Below are positions 34,401 to 41,987 of a stretch of 64,000 bases of DNA, in pieces. The notes under the pieces were generated by a model. It made no database searches. It was given only the letters and a program-made list of their open reading frames with translations, and was not told the origin of the DNA. Source of the DNA: DMER64 sp049652385 (GTDB lineage: Bacteria; Bacteroidota; Bacteroidia; Bacteroidales; UBA932); the NCBI GenBank assembly GCA_049652385.1, contig JBASDX010000008.1, positions 372,001-436,000 of the forward strand. Direction: 5' to 3'. Positions within the stretch are counted from its first letter, which is position 1. The number at the start of each line of letters is the position of its first letter. The position numbers and the translations under genes were made by a program.

Positions 34401-34488
34401 GATTGGAACCGCCATTACGCTGTACGCGTTGCCTTCTTTGTATTACATGCTGGAGGAAAGAAAATTGAAAAAGGAAGTAGCATCATGA
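31402..34488 (+). CDS. heavy-metal RND efflux pump (CzcA/CusA family)
   Basis: 1028-aa inner-membrane proton/metal antiporter of the HME-RND family, twelve helices and two large periplasmic loops. Helix 4 carries SLGAIDFGILVDGAIVMMET with the Asp residues that relay protons in CzcA/CusA. The loop segment GFSQPIIDMVMDQIAGTHSDLAIKVYG resembles CzcA but is Met-rich (MVMD), hinting at Cu(I)/Ag(I) besides Zn. The C-terminal GVSIQNGVIMISHINNLR is typical. Starts 3 nt after the adaptor stop and overlaps the TolC-like gene by ATGA. Metal identity is not proven by sequence. Confidence 0.93.
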   Translation: MKKFITLLIERRWLMAAAFVIVALFGMYAWSNLSIDAYPDIADVTVQVVTQVPGLAAEEMEQQITIPLERELNGISNLHVMRSKNTFGLSIIMLVFDDKEDDYWARQRVQERINNVELPYGAQPELNPLTSPTGEVYRYILKSDNHTLRELTDLHHWVIIPRLRQISGIADVSNVGGITTQFQIEVDPDKLQEYDLSLSQVIETIEDNNANAGGSMIVRGDLSYVVRGIGLIKDLNDLGHIVIKTVNGTPVFLSDVGELKYGNLERKGVFGYTEGDYDCSDGVEGIIQMLRHENPSKVLKEVRQVVEELNTDILPDGVYMHTFMDRTDLVDATLHTVSHTLLFGIVLVVAVLIIFLGSWRGAFIVAVTIPLSMLIAFILMYVTDVPANLLSLGAIDFGILVDGAIVMMETILKKREDDPQAPLDEQTVVRRVMEVAKPIFFATLIIIVAYLPLFAFERIEKKLFTPMAFTVGYALLGALAVALLLIPGMAFAVYRKPMKVYHNKWLEKLSASYKRHTARMLERPGRVFLPLAVVLGAAIILSITVGKDFLPPLDEGGIWVQVQIPPGLSLDKAREMSEELRHHLASYEEVTYVMSQTGRDDEGAESFSISHVEYSIGLKPYKQWKRGRRKTDLINDMAVSIDKMPGYTVGFSQPIIDMVMDQIAGTHSDLAIKVYGEDLDETRRIAEAVRDVTARISGAGDVIIDQEPPLPQLQIEVDREKMAQYGLNVADVSELIEVAIGGKAISQVFIGSKVYDVICRYPEHFRDSPEAIGALMLTSATGARIPLSQVADIRTTLGASTISREMNKRHLTVGINLRGRDLTSFMKEAQARIAREIEYDHTDYQIRWDGHFENQSRAYARLAVLVPLALAVMFLLLYGAFGDFRQAGLLIALLPMSVFGGMLALNLRGMSFNVSSAVGFIALFGVSIQNGVIMISHINNLRKRGKALKEAVAEGVSHRFRPVLMTATVAVLGLFPASVSSGIGSDVQRPLATVIVYGLLIGTAITLYALPSLYYMLEERKLKKEVAS

Positions 34489-35753
34489 AACGGATTTTTG
34501 TTTTTTTTACGGTACTAAGCTTCTGCATTACAGGTTCTTATCACCTGCATGCACAAGAGGTGCTTACGTTTTCTGATTACATGAACCGGGTGATTCAGTC
34601 CAATATTGAATACCTGGCAGAAAAATACAACGTGGACATTGCCCGTGCCAACGTGCAGGCTGCCCGCGTACTGCCCGATCCGGAGCTGGAGATCAATTAT
34701 GCCAACAACCAAAACTGGAGTTTGCAGATGGGCTACGAATGGGAAGCCGCGCTGACCTATACCTTGGAGTTGGGCGGCAAACGCAGAGCACGTATAGATC
34801 TGGCGCAAAGTGAGCAGGAGATGACGGAAGCGTTGCTGGAGGATTACTTCCACCAATTGCGGGCCGATGCCGTAACAGCGTACCTGTCAGCTCTAAAGCA
34901 GCGGGAAATGTATGCCATCCGGCAGGCCTCCTATCAGCAGATGCTGGCGTTGGCACGGGCCGACAGTATCCGTTTCAGGGAAGGTTTGATTAAGGAAGTG
35001 GAGGCACAGCAATCCATGCTCGAGGCCATCACCTTGCTCAACGATATGTACGAAGGCAGGGCCGATTATCAGGAAGCGCTGCACGAGCTGCAATGGATGC
35101 AAGGGGTGGAATCGGTAGCGTTGCCCGCATCTTTGGAAGGTTCGCTGACGTATATGAAACGGGAGTTCAGACCGGAAGATTTGGTAGTTACCGCGCGTAA
35201 CAACCGGGCCGATTTGCAAGCCGCCTTGAAATCCAGGGACGTATCCCGGCACAATCTGCGACTGGCCAAAGCCAATCGGGTGATGGATCTGGATTTGAGT
35301 ATTGGCGGCGGGTATTCTTCCGTGGTGTTGAATGAAGAAGCGGCCGAACCGGCTTTTTACGCCGTAACGGCGGGGGTAAGTATCCCCCTGAAATTTTCCA
35401 ATGCCAATAAGGGAGCGTTGAATGCGGCGCGTTTTGAAGCCGAGCAAAGCGACAGGCGGTATAAAGCCGTTGAACTGGAGATAGGTACGCGTGTGCTGCA
35501 AAAATACGCCCGTTATACGGCCGCCTCGCAACGTGTAGAGCAGTTTAACAAAGGCATGCTAATACAGTCGGAAGACATTCTGCAAAAAATCATTTACAGC
35601 TACGAGCACGGAGAAACGAGCATCCTGGAGGTGCTCAATGCCCAGCGCACTTACAACGACGTGCAGGAAGGGTATTACGAAGCCTTGTTCGATTGCGCCG
35701 TGGCGCTGGTGGAACTGGAACGCGCTTGCGGCATATGGGACATTGAGATTTGA
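34485..35753 (+). CDS. TolC-family outer-membrane factor (CusC/CzcC-like)
   Basis: 422-aa outer-membrane channel protein of the metal efflux operon. Signal peptide about 1-23 (ending YHLHAQE). The two tandem long-helix repeats of the family are visible (ANVQAARVLPDPELEINY; DIARAN; later ALKSRDVSRHNLRLAKANRV and ALNAARFEAEQSDRRYKAVELEI). Starts in an ATGA overlap with the pump gene. Its last 79 bp are overlapped on the opposite strand by the MATE gene. Confidence 0.9.
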   Translation: MKRIFVFFTVLSFCITGSYHLHAQEVLTFSDYMNRVIQSNIEYLAEKYNVDIARANVQAARVLPDPELEINYANNQNWSLQMGYEWEAALTYTLELGGKRRARIDLAQSEQEMTEALLEDYFHQLRADAVTAYLSALKQREMYAIRQASYQQMLALARADSIRFREGLIKEVEAQQSMLEAITLLNDMYEGRADYQEALHELQWMQGVESVALPASLEGSLTYMKREFRPEDLVVTARNNRADLQAALKSRDVSRHNLRLAKANRVMDLDLSIGGGYSSVVLNEEAAEPAFYAVTAGVSIPLKFSNANKGALNAARFEAEQSDRRYKAVELEIGTRVLQKYARYTAASQRVEQFNKGMLIQSEDILQKIIYSYEHGETSILEVLNAQRTYNDVQEGYYEALFDCAVALVELERACGIWDIEI

Positions 35754-37081
35754 GTGACCGTTTTGCGCAGGTACGTGTAAGAGGCGATACCTACCAGGAT
35801 ATTTGCGGCAAAACCGGCCCACATGACTCCGGGCAGGCCTATGAGCCGCGATCCGGCCCAGGCCAGCGGGACGAACAGCCCGAATGTACGTACGGCAATA
35901 AAGAAAATGGAAGGATACGGCTTGTTCAATCCGTTGTAGACAGACGTACTTAGCATGACCAATCCCTGAAATCCGTAACTGCCGGCAATAATCAGAAAGT
36001 ATTGCCGCGCTATGGCTATGACTTCCGCGTCTTTGGTAAAGATGGCAGCTACCGTTCCGGCAAACAACAGCAGCAGCAGGAATACAAACCCTCCCCACAA
36101 CAGGGAGAAGTTGCGTGCGTGGGTCAGGGCCCTTTGGATACGGGCGTACTGGTGGTTGCTGTAGTTTTGACCAACGAATATGATCATGACCGTACTGAGC
36201 GAAGAAATGACCATCAATCCGAACATTTCCACGCGCGATGCCACACCAAAAGCGGCCATGGCTTCTTTTCCGAATGCCGATACAATACGCGTGATAACGG
36301 CCAGTGAGAGCGGGGTGATGAGCAGCCCTAAGGTAGCCGGTCCGGCGATGTACAGGATTTTTCTCCAGGTTTGGCCGATGGCTTTGAGGGATCCCATGTG
36401 GAAGGTAAGGAGCTTTTCCCTGCGTGTAAGTACGGTTATGACCACGATCATGCTCACACTCCGTGCGATGACAGTCGCCAGAGCGGCTCCTTTTACGCCC
36501 AATTCCGGAAAGGGTCCTATTCCAAAAATAAGCAGCGGGTCCAGGATGGTATTGATGACGGCCGAGGCCAGCATGGTCATGCCTGGGGTGAAGGTGTCGC
36601 CCGTAGCCCGGATGATGTTGTTGCCCACCATGGGGATCACCACGAAGAGCACCCCCATGTACCAGATGGACATGTAATCGTGGACGTATTCCAGAATTTC
36701 TCCCTCGGCTCCCAATAAACTGAATAAGGGGCGGATGGTCAAAAGGCCCACAACCACAAAAAGGATGACCATAAGGATACCCAGCAGCAGGGCACTGCCG
36801 GCCATGGTTTGTATCTCCTTTTTTCCCGTTGTGATGATGTTGCGCGATACCAATGAACTGGTACCTATACCGATGCCTTGAGCAATGCCGTTGAGAAACA
36901 TTATGACAGGGAACGTGTAACTGATGGCGGCCAGCGGTTTCACCCCCAACCTCCCCAGGAAGAACGTATCGGTGAGGTTGAAAATCACCATCCCAATCAT
37001 TCCAAAGAGCATGGGCCAGGTAAGGGAGGCAAGTTGTTTGCCTATGCTGCCCTGTGTCAGGTTTCTGTTCAGATTGCTCAT
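35675..37081 (-). CDS. MATE family multidrug exporter
   Basis: 468-aa twelve-helix exporter of cationic drugs, coupled to Na+ or H+. N-terminus LTQGSIGKQLASLTWPMLFGMIGMVIFNLTDTFFLGRLG is a standard MATE start; the second half begins WRKILYIAGPATLGLLITPLSLAVI. About 440-450 residues are usual. The last ~25 residues (SMSHMPQARSSSTSATAQSNKAS) are low-complexity and are encoded by the antisense of the TolC-like gene end, so they are probably an accretion. Not part of the metal operon by strand. Confidence 0.92.
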   Translation of the reverse strand: MSNLNRNLTQGSIGKQLASLTWPMLFGMIGMVIFNLTDTFFLGRLGVKPLAAISYTFPVIMFLNGIAQGIGIGTSSLVSRNIITTGKKEIQTMAGSALLLGILMVILFVVVGLLTIRPLFSLLGAEGEILEYVHDYMSIWYMGVLFVVIPMVGNNIIRATGDTFTPGMTMLASAVINTILDPLLIFGIGPFPELGVKGAALATVIARSVSMIVVITVLTRREKLLTFHMGSLKAIGQTWRKILYIAGPATLGLLITPLSLAVITRIVSAFGKEAMAAFGVASRVEMFGLMVISSLSTVMIIFVGQNYSNHQYARIQRALTHARNFSLLWGGFVFLLLLLFAGTVAAIFTKDAEVIAIARQYFLIIAGSYGFQGLVMLSTSVYNGLNKPYPSIFFIAVRTFGLFVPLAWAGSRLIGLPGVMWAGFAANILVGIASYTYLRKTVTQISMSHMPQARSSSTSATAQSNKAS

Positions 37082-37214
37082 AGAAAAGGCGCTTATTTTG
37101 AAATTTAAGTGTGCTAGATACTAAAATTTGCGCAATGCACAAAACAAAGCGTGGTAAAACAATTTTTTTTGTATCTTGCGTTGAATCTTAACAAACCTTA
37201 AAAACATTTGAATA

Positions 37215-37718
37215 ATGGGAAAAATAGGAATTAAAGTATCATCGGTTGATGTTGACAAGCTTTTAGAAATGCTGAACGGTGCTTTGGCTGAGGAATGGTT
37301 GGCGTATTACCAATACTGGATTGGAGCCCGCGTTATGGAAGGCCCCATGCGTAGTGAAGTAGAAGCCGAACTGCTCAAGCACGCAGATGAAGAATTGGAA
37401 CACGCAGAAATGGTTGCGGAAAGGATTATTCAATTAGGTGGAACACCGGTAACCAATCCTGCTGATTGGACAAAATATGCCCGCTGTGCTTATGAAGACC
37501 CCACAGATCCGTACATTGAAAGGATCCTGGAACAAAACCTGGCCGGTGAAAGATGTGCTATCCAGCGTTATCAGGAAATTGCCAATTTTACAGCCGGTAA
37601 GGACCACGCCACGCATCAAATGGCCGTTCAGATTCTGCACGACGAACTGGAGCACGAAGACGATATCGAAGCCTGGATGACCGATTTGGAGCACCTGAAA
37701 AACCTTTGGAAAAAATAA
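37215..37718 (+). CDS. Dps-like ferritin (DPSL/thioferritin type)
   Basis: 167-aa ferritin-like four-helix bundle. Di-iron ligands: E26/E27, E60 with H63 (EELEH), E112 (GERC), E144 with H147 (ELEH). A pair of Cys, C91 and C114, lies near this site, as in the Dps-like DPSL or thioferritin proteins of Bacteroides and archaea that oxidise Fe2+ with H2O2 and store iron. The family builds 12-mer shells. Monocistronic, with a strong terminator at 37742-37778. The protective role under oxidative stress is by family knowledge. Confidence 0.85.
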   Translation: MGKIGIKVSSVDVDKLLEMLNGALAEEWLAYYQYWIGARVMEGPMRSEVEAELLKHADEELEHAEMVAERIIQLGGTPVTNPADWTKYARCAYEDPTDPYIERILEQNLAGERCAIQRYQEIANFTAGKDHATHQMAVQILHDELEHEDDIEAWMTDLEHLKNLWKK

Positions 37719-37741
37719 TCGGGTGATTCTGTAGTTGTATG

Positions 37742-37778
37742 GGTTACGGGTACCGTGTAAGCCTGTAACCTTTTTTTT
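37742..37778 (+). terminator. hairpin terminator of Dps-like gene
   Basis: GGTTACGGG pairs with CCTGTAACC (one G·A mismatch), 11-nt loop, followed by eight T. Only 7 nt separate the T-run from the start codon of the next gene. Confidence 0.75.
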
Positions 37779-37784
37779 GCCGTC

Positions 37785-38660
37785 ATGTGTTTTCAAACGG
37801 AACTCTCACTAACGTACAAGCAGCTGGAAAACAGGTTTAATGCCGTGTTTGCGCCGGAGTCTGATTACCGGCCCGGACGGTTTTTTGCGTTTGATTATCC
37901 ACGTATGCCTGTTTTGTCTAACCGCGATCCGTATACGTTGCACATGATGCATTGGGGGTTGATTCCTTCCTGGTCCAAAGAGGAGGATATCCGCAAATAC
38001 ACATTGAACGCACGTAGTGAAACGGTGCACGAAAAACCGTCTTTTAAGTATGTAACTACGCAAAGATGCCTGGTGCCCGCCAATGGTTTTTATGAATGGC
38101 AATGGTTGGATGAAAAAGGGAAAAAGAAACAGCGGTACGTACTGACATTGCCCGGCGGCAACGCGTTTGGTCTGGCCGGGTTGTGGAATACTTGGACCAA
38201 CCGGGTAACGGGAGAGGTGAAAGATACCTTCACCATCCTTACGGCCAAAGCTAATGCATTGTTGGCCCGCATTCATAATACCAAACAGAGGATGCCTTTG
38301 GTCATACGGCAGGGGAGCGAGCAAGCGTGGCTGGAAGAGGGTAGAATGGATACGGATAACGACCGTTTGCAAGCGTGCAGGGATCCGTTGTTGAATATTC
38401 CGGGCATTGGAGAAAGCATGGCACAGGATTTACGTGATTTAGGCATAGAATATGTGGCGGACCTATCGGAAAAGGATCCGCAGCAATTGTACGATCGTTT
38501 GTGTGAAATCAGAGGTGCAAAACAAGACCGTTGTGTGCTCTACGCTTTTCAAGCGGCTGTCTATTATGCAGAAACGAACAATCCTTCTCCGGAAAAACTA
38601 AAATGGTGGAACTGGAAAAACACGAATAATGAACAAACAATTTTTAACACAAGCTATTGA
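37785..38660 (+). CDS. SRAP peptidase/HMCES domain fused to Cdd1-like HhH domain
   Basis: 291 aa. Residues 1-187 are an SRAP (YedK/HMCES) domain that shields abasic sites in ssDNA: catalytic Cys2 after Met, N75 in TLNARSE, C95, E104 in NGFYEW, H164 and the RMP motif 169-171. It ends early, since the usual last strands after AWL are lacking. Residues about 195-280 are instead a helix-hairpin-helix domain of the 'pathogenicity locus' Cdd1 type: LNIPGIGESMAQDLRDLGI, ADLSEKDPQQLYDRLCEI, DRCVLYAFQAAVYYAE and LKWWNWK. The fusion joins an abasic-site shield to a putative DNA-binding module. It overlaps the deaminase gene by 32 bp. Confidence 0.87.
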   Translation: MCFQTELSLTYKQLENRFNAVFAPESDYRPGRFFAFDYPRMPVLSNRDPYTLHMMHWGLIPSWSKEEDIRKYTLNARSETVHEKPSFKYVTTQRCLVPANGFYEWQWLDEKGKKKQRYVLTLPGGNAFGLAGLWNTWTNRVTGEVKDTFTILTAKANALLARIHNTKQRMPLVIRQGSEQAWLEEGRMDTDNDRLQACRDPLLNIPGIGESMAQDLRDLGIEYVADLSEKDPQQLYDRLCEIRGAKQDRCVLYAFQAAVYYAETNNPSPEKLKWWNWKNTNNEQTIFNTSY

Positions 38661-39096
38661 ACAAGCGTTTCAATGCATGCATGAAAATAAAGGCGGCCCG
38701 TTTGGAGCCGTTATTGTACAAGACGGAAAAATCATCGGCCGTGGTTGTAACAGCGTTACCTCGGCCAACGATCCCACGGCGCATGCAGAAGTGATGGCCA
38801 TCCGAGATGCCTGCCGCAATTTGAAGACCTTTCATTTGCCTGATGCCGTCATTTATACCAGCTGTGAACCTTGCCCTATGTGCCTGTCTGCCATTTATTG
38901 GGCCGGTATTAAAACCGTGTATTACGGAGCCGACAGGGAAGATGCTGACAGGATTGGATTCAGCGATAAGTTTATTTATGATGAATTGGCATTGCCGCCG
39001 GAGCAAAGATCGGTGGCCTTGATACAACTGGATGTTCCCCGGGCCAGGGACCTGATGAAAGCCTGGGAAGAAAAGCAAGATAAAATTCCTTATTAA
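38629..39096 (+). CDS. nucleoside/guanine deaminase, CDA family
   Basis: 155-aa zinc hydrolase of the cytidine/deoxycytidylate deaminase superfamily. Zinc motif: TAHAEVMAI (His and catalytic Glu) and SCEPCPMCLSAI (two Cys). The overall pattern (GGPFGAVIVQDGKIIGRGCN; YYGADREDADRIGFSDKFIYDEL) matches Bacteroidota guanine deaminase-like (GuaD) enzymes rather than TadA. Its 5' end lies inside the SRAP-Cdd1 gene (32-bp overlap), so the two are co-transcribed. Exact substrate is not proven. Confidence 0.88.
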   Translation: MNKQFLTQAIEQAFQCMHENKGGPFGAVIVQDGKIIGRGCNSVTSANDPTAHAEVMAIRDACRNLKTFHLPDAVIYTSCEPCPMCLSAIYWAGIKTVYYGADREDADRIGFSDKFIYDELALPPEQRSVALIQLDVPRARDLMKAWEEKQDKIPY

Positions 39097-39101
39097 CTTT
39101 G
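39094..39101 (+). promoter_or_regulatory. -7 box of radical SAM gene
   Basis: TAACTTTG, exact TAnnTTTG match, overlapping the deaminase stop codon and 8 nt before the ATG at 39110. Confidence 0.45.
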
Positions 39102-39109
39102 TAGTCATT

Positions 39110-40039
39110 ATGTACAAACATCTTTTTGGTCCGGTACCTTCGCGCCGGCTGGGTATGTCTTTAGGGGTAGATATGGTTCCCAAAAAGGTCTGCTCACTGG
39201 ATTGTATTTATTGTGAAGTGGGGAAAACCACAAATCTTACGGCACAAAGGACCGAATACGTACCGGCGCATGAAATTATAGCCGAATTGGAAGATTTTTT
39301 CAAGAACCATCCCGATCCGGAGGTCATTACCTTTTCCGGATACGGAGAGCCTACGTTGAACAGCGCTATTGGGCAGGTCATCGATTATATAAAGAGCATA
39401 AGGCCTCAGTTGCCATTGGCTTTGCTGACAAACGGCACGCTGCTCTTTGACAAGCAGGTACGGGAAGAAGTTTTGAAAGTGGATTATATACTTCCTTCCC
39501 TGGATGCCGCTACGGAAGAGGTATTTCAAAAAATCAACCGTCCGGACCCGTCGCTCGATTTGCAGGGCTATATCCGGGCTTTGGCTGATTTCAGGAAAGA
39601 TTTCTCCGGTCAAATGTGGCTGGAGGTATTTGTTGTTCCCGGATATAACGACACTACGCATGAACTGGACTTGCTTAAAGAGGCCATCCTGGATATCAAT
39701 CCCCACAAGGTACAGCTCAATACCCTGGACAGACCCGGTACGGAAAGTACCGTACGCAGCGCTACGCGTAAAGAGTTGGAGAGCATCCGCGATTATTGGG
39801 GGTTGCCGCAGGTGGAAATAGTGAGTGCCGTAGATAGGAAAACGTCGGGAGCATACAGACAAGACGTGGAGAATGTCATTAAAGAGACCTTGGTGCGCAG
39901 GCCTTGTACATTGGACGACCTTTCCCTGATTACGGGATTGCACGTTAACGAAATCAACAAATACCTGGATGTAATGGAAGCGGAAGGCATTGTTCAAACA
40001 GAAAGACAAGATCGAGGCCTTTTTTATAAAATGAGATAA
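39110..40039 (+). CDS. radical SAM protein (COG0731-like)
   Basis: 309-aa radical SAM enzyme with the CX3CX2C cluster motif C28, C32, C35 (KKVCSLDCIYCEVGK). Further marks are FSGYGEPTLN (SAM-binding GGE-like motif), the LLTNGTLL turn and VPGYNDT. The last 70 residues look like a winged-helix domain (LVRRPCTLDDLSLITGLHVNEI). Family COG0731/MoaA-like of unknown reaction in Bacteroidota. Probable own promoter at 39094. It precedes the MscS gene by 2 nt. Confidence 0.88.
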   Translation: MYKHLFGPVPSRRLGMSLGVDMVPKKVCSLDCIYCEVGKTTNLTAQRTEYVPAHEIIAELEDFFKNHPDPEVITFSGYGEPTLNSAIGQVIDYIKSIRPQLPLALLTNGTLLFDKQVREEVLKVDYILPSLDAATEEVFQKINRPDPSLDLQGYIRALADFRKDFSGQMWLEVFVVPGYNDTTHELDLLKEAILDINPHKVQLNTLDRPGTESTVRSATRKELESIRDYWGLPQVEIVSAVDRKTSGAYRQDVENVIKETLVRRPCTLDDLSLITGLHVNEINKYLDVMEAEGIVQTERQDRGLFYKMR

Positions 40040-40041
40040 CT

Positions 40042-41307
40042 ATGGAAAAATTAGCACAGTGGATAGAAAAAATTCTTATGGGAGTGGGTGTTGAAGAAGG
40101 TATGGCTCCTTACCTGAGGTTGTTGATATTGCTAACCATTATGGGAATTTTGGCCTGGGCTTTCTTCAAATTCACACGATGGATAGTCAAAGGACCTGTA
40201 CTGAGGTACGTAAGACGCTCCAAAGCCACCTGGGACGATCTGTTGATGGACAATAACGTTTTTACCAGCCTGGCACATATTGTTCCCGTTATCATCGTAC
40301 GGGTAGTAGCTCCCATTTTGTTTCAAGACTTTGAAGGCTTACTGCCGTTTATCGGGAAACTGACAGAAATTTACACAATTGTTGTTATCTTGATGATAAT
40401 AAACGCATTACTAAGGGTGATGGAGCAAGCACTGCTGAAAAACAAAGCCTTTTCCGATAAGCCGGTAGCCAGTTACGTGCAGCTCATACGCATCATCCTG
40501 TATATTGCGGCAGGCATTCTTATTCTGTCCATCCTCATGGGTAAATCGCCTACTTACTTCCTGACAGCCTTTGGAGCCATGACGGCGTTGATTATGTTGA
40601 TCTTCAAAGATACCATTTTGGGCTTGGTGGCCAGTGTGCAAATGTCTGCCAACGATATGGTACGCATTGGAGATTGGGTGGAAATGCCCAAATTCAATGC
40701 AGATGGAGATGTCATTGCCATCAACTTGAATACGGTGAAAGTGCAGAACTGGGATAAAACGGTCACGAGCATTCCGACGTATTATTTTATTACCGACAGC
40801 TTTAAAAACTGGCGGGGAATGAAAGAAAGCGGAGGCAGGCGTATCAAGAGGGCTTTGTTTATCAATGCCGCTTCCATCAAGTTTGTGGATCCCGATATGC
40901 GGGAGCGGTTTTTGTCGTACCAGTTACTGGAAGATTACCTGGTATCGCGGCAAAAAGAAATTGACGCATTCAACAAAAAACAAAAAGTGGATACGTCGGT
41001 GCTCATCAACGGCCGCCGTATGACCAATATTGGGGTATTCCGGCATTACGTGGAAAATTACTTGCGCAATCATAAAGACATTCGCAAGGACATGTCTCTT
41101 ATGGTCAGGCAATTGAGTATAGAGGATCGCGGAGTGCCCATAGAGATTTATTGTTTTACAAAGACAACTGTTTGGACGGAATACGAAGAAATCCAGTCCG
41201 ATATCTTTGATCATCTGATGGCGGCCGTATCGTTTTTTGACCTGGAGATTTTTCAGCAGCCCAGCGGGTCAGATATGACGCGTATGCTTAGCGGCCGTTT
41301 CCGGTAG
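40042..41307 (+). CDS. MscS-family mechanosensitive channel (YbdG-like)
   Basis: 421-aa inner-membrane channel with about five N-terminal helices and a conserved pore segment: FLTAFGAMTALIMLIFKDTILGLVASVQMSANDMVRIGDWVEMP. The ring of small residues before it and the beta-domain FNADGDVIAINLNTVKVQNWDKTV fit the YbdG/MscS-like group, releasing solutes on osmotic downshock. The C-terminal domain contains an insertion around RFLSYQLLEDYLVSRQKEID. Directly follows the radical SAM gene. Its end overlaps the mtgA gene by 20 bp, tail to tail. Confidence 0.9.
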   Translation: MEKLAQWIEKILMGVGVEEGMAPYLRLLILLTIMGILAWAFFKFTRWIVKGPVLRYVRRSKATWDDLLMDNNVFTSLAHIVPVIIVRVVAPILFQDFEGLLPFIGKLTEIYTIVVILMIINALLRVMEQALLKNKAFSDKPVASYVQLIRIILYIAAGILILSILMGKSPTYFLTAFGAMTALIMLIFKDTILGLVASVQMSANDMVRIGDWVEMPKFNADGDVIAINLNTVKVQNWDKTVTSIPTYYFITDSFKNWRGMKESGGRRIKRALFINAASIKFVDPDMRERFLSYQLLEDYLVSRQKEIDAFNKKQKVDTSVLINGRRMTNIGVFRHYVENYLRNHKDIRKDMSLMVRQLSIEDRGVPIEIYCFTKTTVWTEYEEIQSDIFDHLMAAVSFFDLEIFQQPSGSDMTRMLSGRFR

Positions 41308-41980
41308 CAGGCAGGCCCATCAGGTCCATTTGCCGCAAGATTTCTCCCTGGCGGCGAAGGATATAAGCAGAGGGGTTTGCAGAGCTGAAACGCAGGGGAT
41401 TGGGCAGCGTGGCGGCAATCAGGGCGGCTTGCACCCGGGTGAGCTGCGAGGCCGGCCGGTGGAAATGCTGCCGTGCAACGGCCTCGGCCCCGTAAATGCC
41501 TTTTCCCATTTCTATGGAGTTCAGGTATACTTCCAGAATCCGCTCTTTGCTCCAAAAGTGTTCTATCAGAAAAGTAAAATACGCTTCCAGTCCTTTCCGT
41601 ACCCAGGAGCGGCGAGGCCACAGAAATACGTTTTTTGCCGTTTGCTGCGAAATGGTACTGGCTCCTCTGGGACGGCGGCGCGTAAGGTTCTCCCGGCGTG
41701 CCTTTTTGATTTCTTCCACATCAAAGCCTCTGTGCTCAAAGAACCGTTGATCTTCTGCGGCTACTACGGCGTGGATCAGATGTACAGAAATTTGTTCCAA
41801 GGGAACCCAATGGTGATGGCGGACTACCTTTTCTTTGTTCTTTCTGTATTCACTCGCGCGTATGGCCATCAGCGGTGTATAGCGTACCGGCATGTAGCGG
41901 TAGAGCAGTACCATAAACACACTTAAAAGAAAGAGTGCGGCAAACACATAAAGCAGTATTCTGATAAGCTTTCTGATCAT
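41288..41980 (-). CDS. mtgA: monofunctional peptidoglycan glycosyltransferase
   Basis: 230-aa GT51 enzyme that polymerises lipid II into glycan strands on the outer face of the inner membrane. One N-terminal helix (1-28), then motif I VVAAEDQRFFEHRGFD with the catalytic Glu, motif II RGASTISQQTAKNVFLWPRRSW, and motif III KERILEVYLNSIEMGKGIYGAEAVARQHF. There is no transpeptidase domain, so mtgA rather than a bifunctional PBP. ATG 41980 begins the membrane anchor. It is last in the operon tpiA-prmA-mtgA. Confidence 0.92.
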   Translation of the reverse strand: MIRKLIRILLYVFAALFLLSVFMVLLYRYMPVRYTPLMAIRASEYRKNKEKVVRHHHWVPLEQISVHLIHAVVAAEDQRFFEHRGFDVEEIKKARRENLTRRRPRGASTISQQTAKNVFLWPRRSWVRKGLEAYFTFLIEHFWSKERILEVYLNSIEMGKGIYGAEAVARQHFHRPASQLTRVQAALIAATLPNPLRFSSANPSAYILRRQGEILRQMDLMGLPATGNGR

Positions 41981-41987
41981 GAATGGA

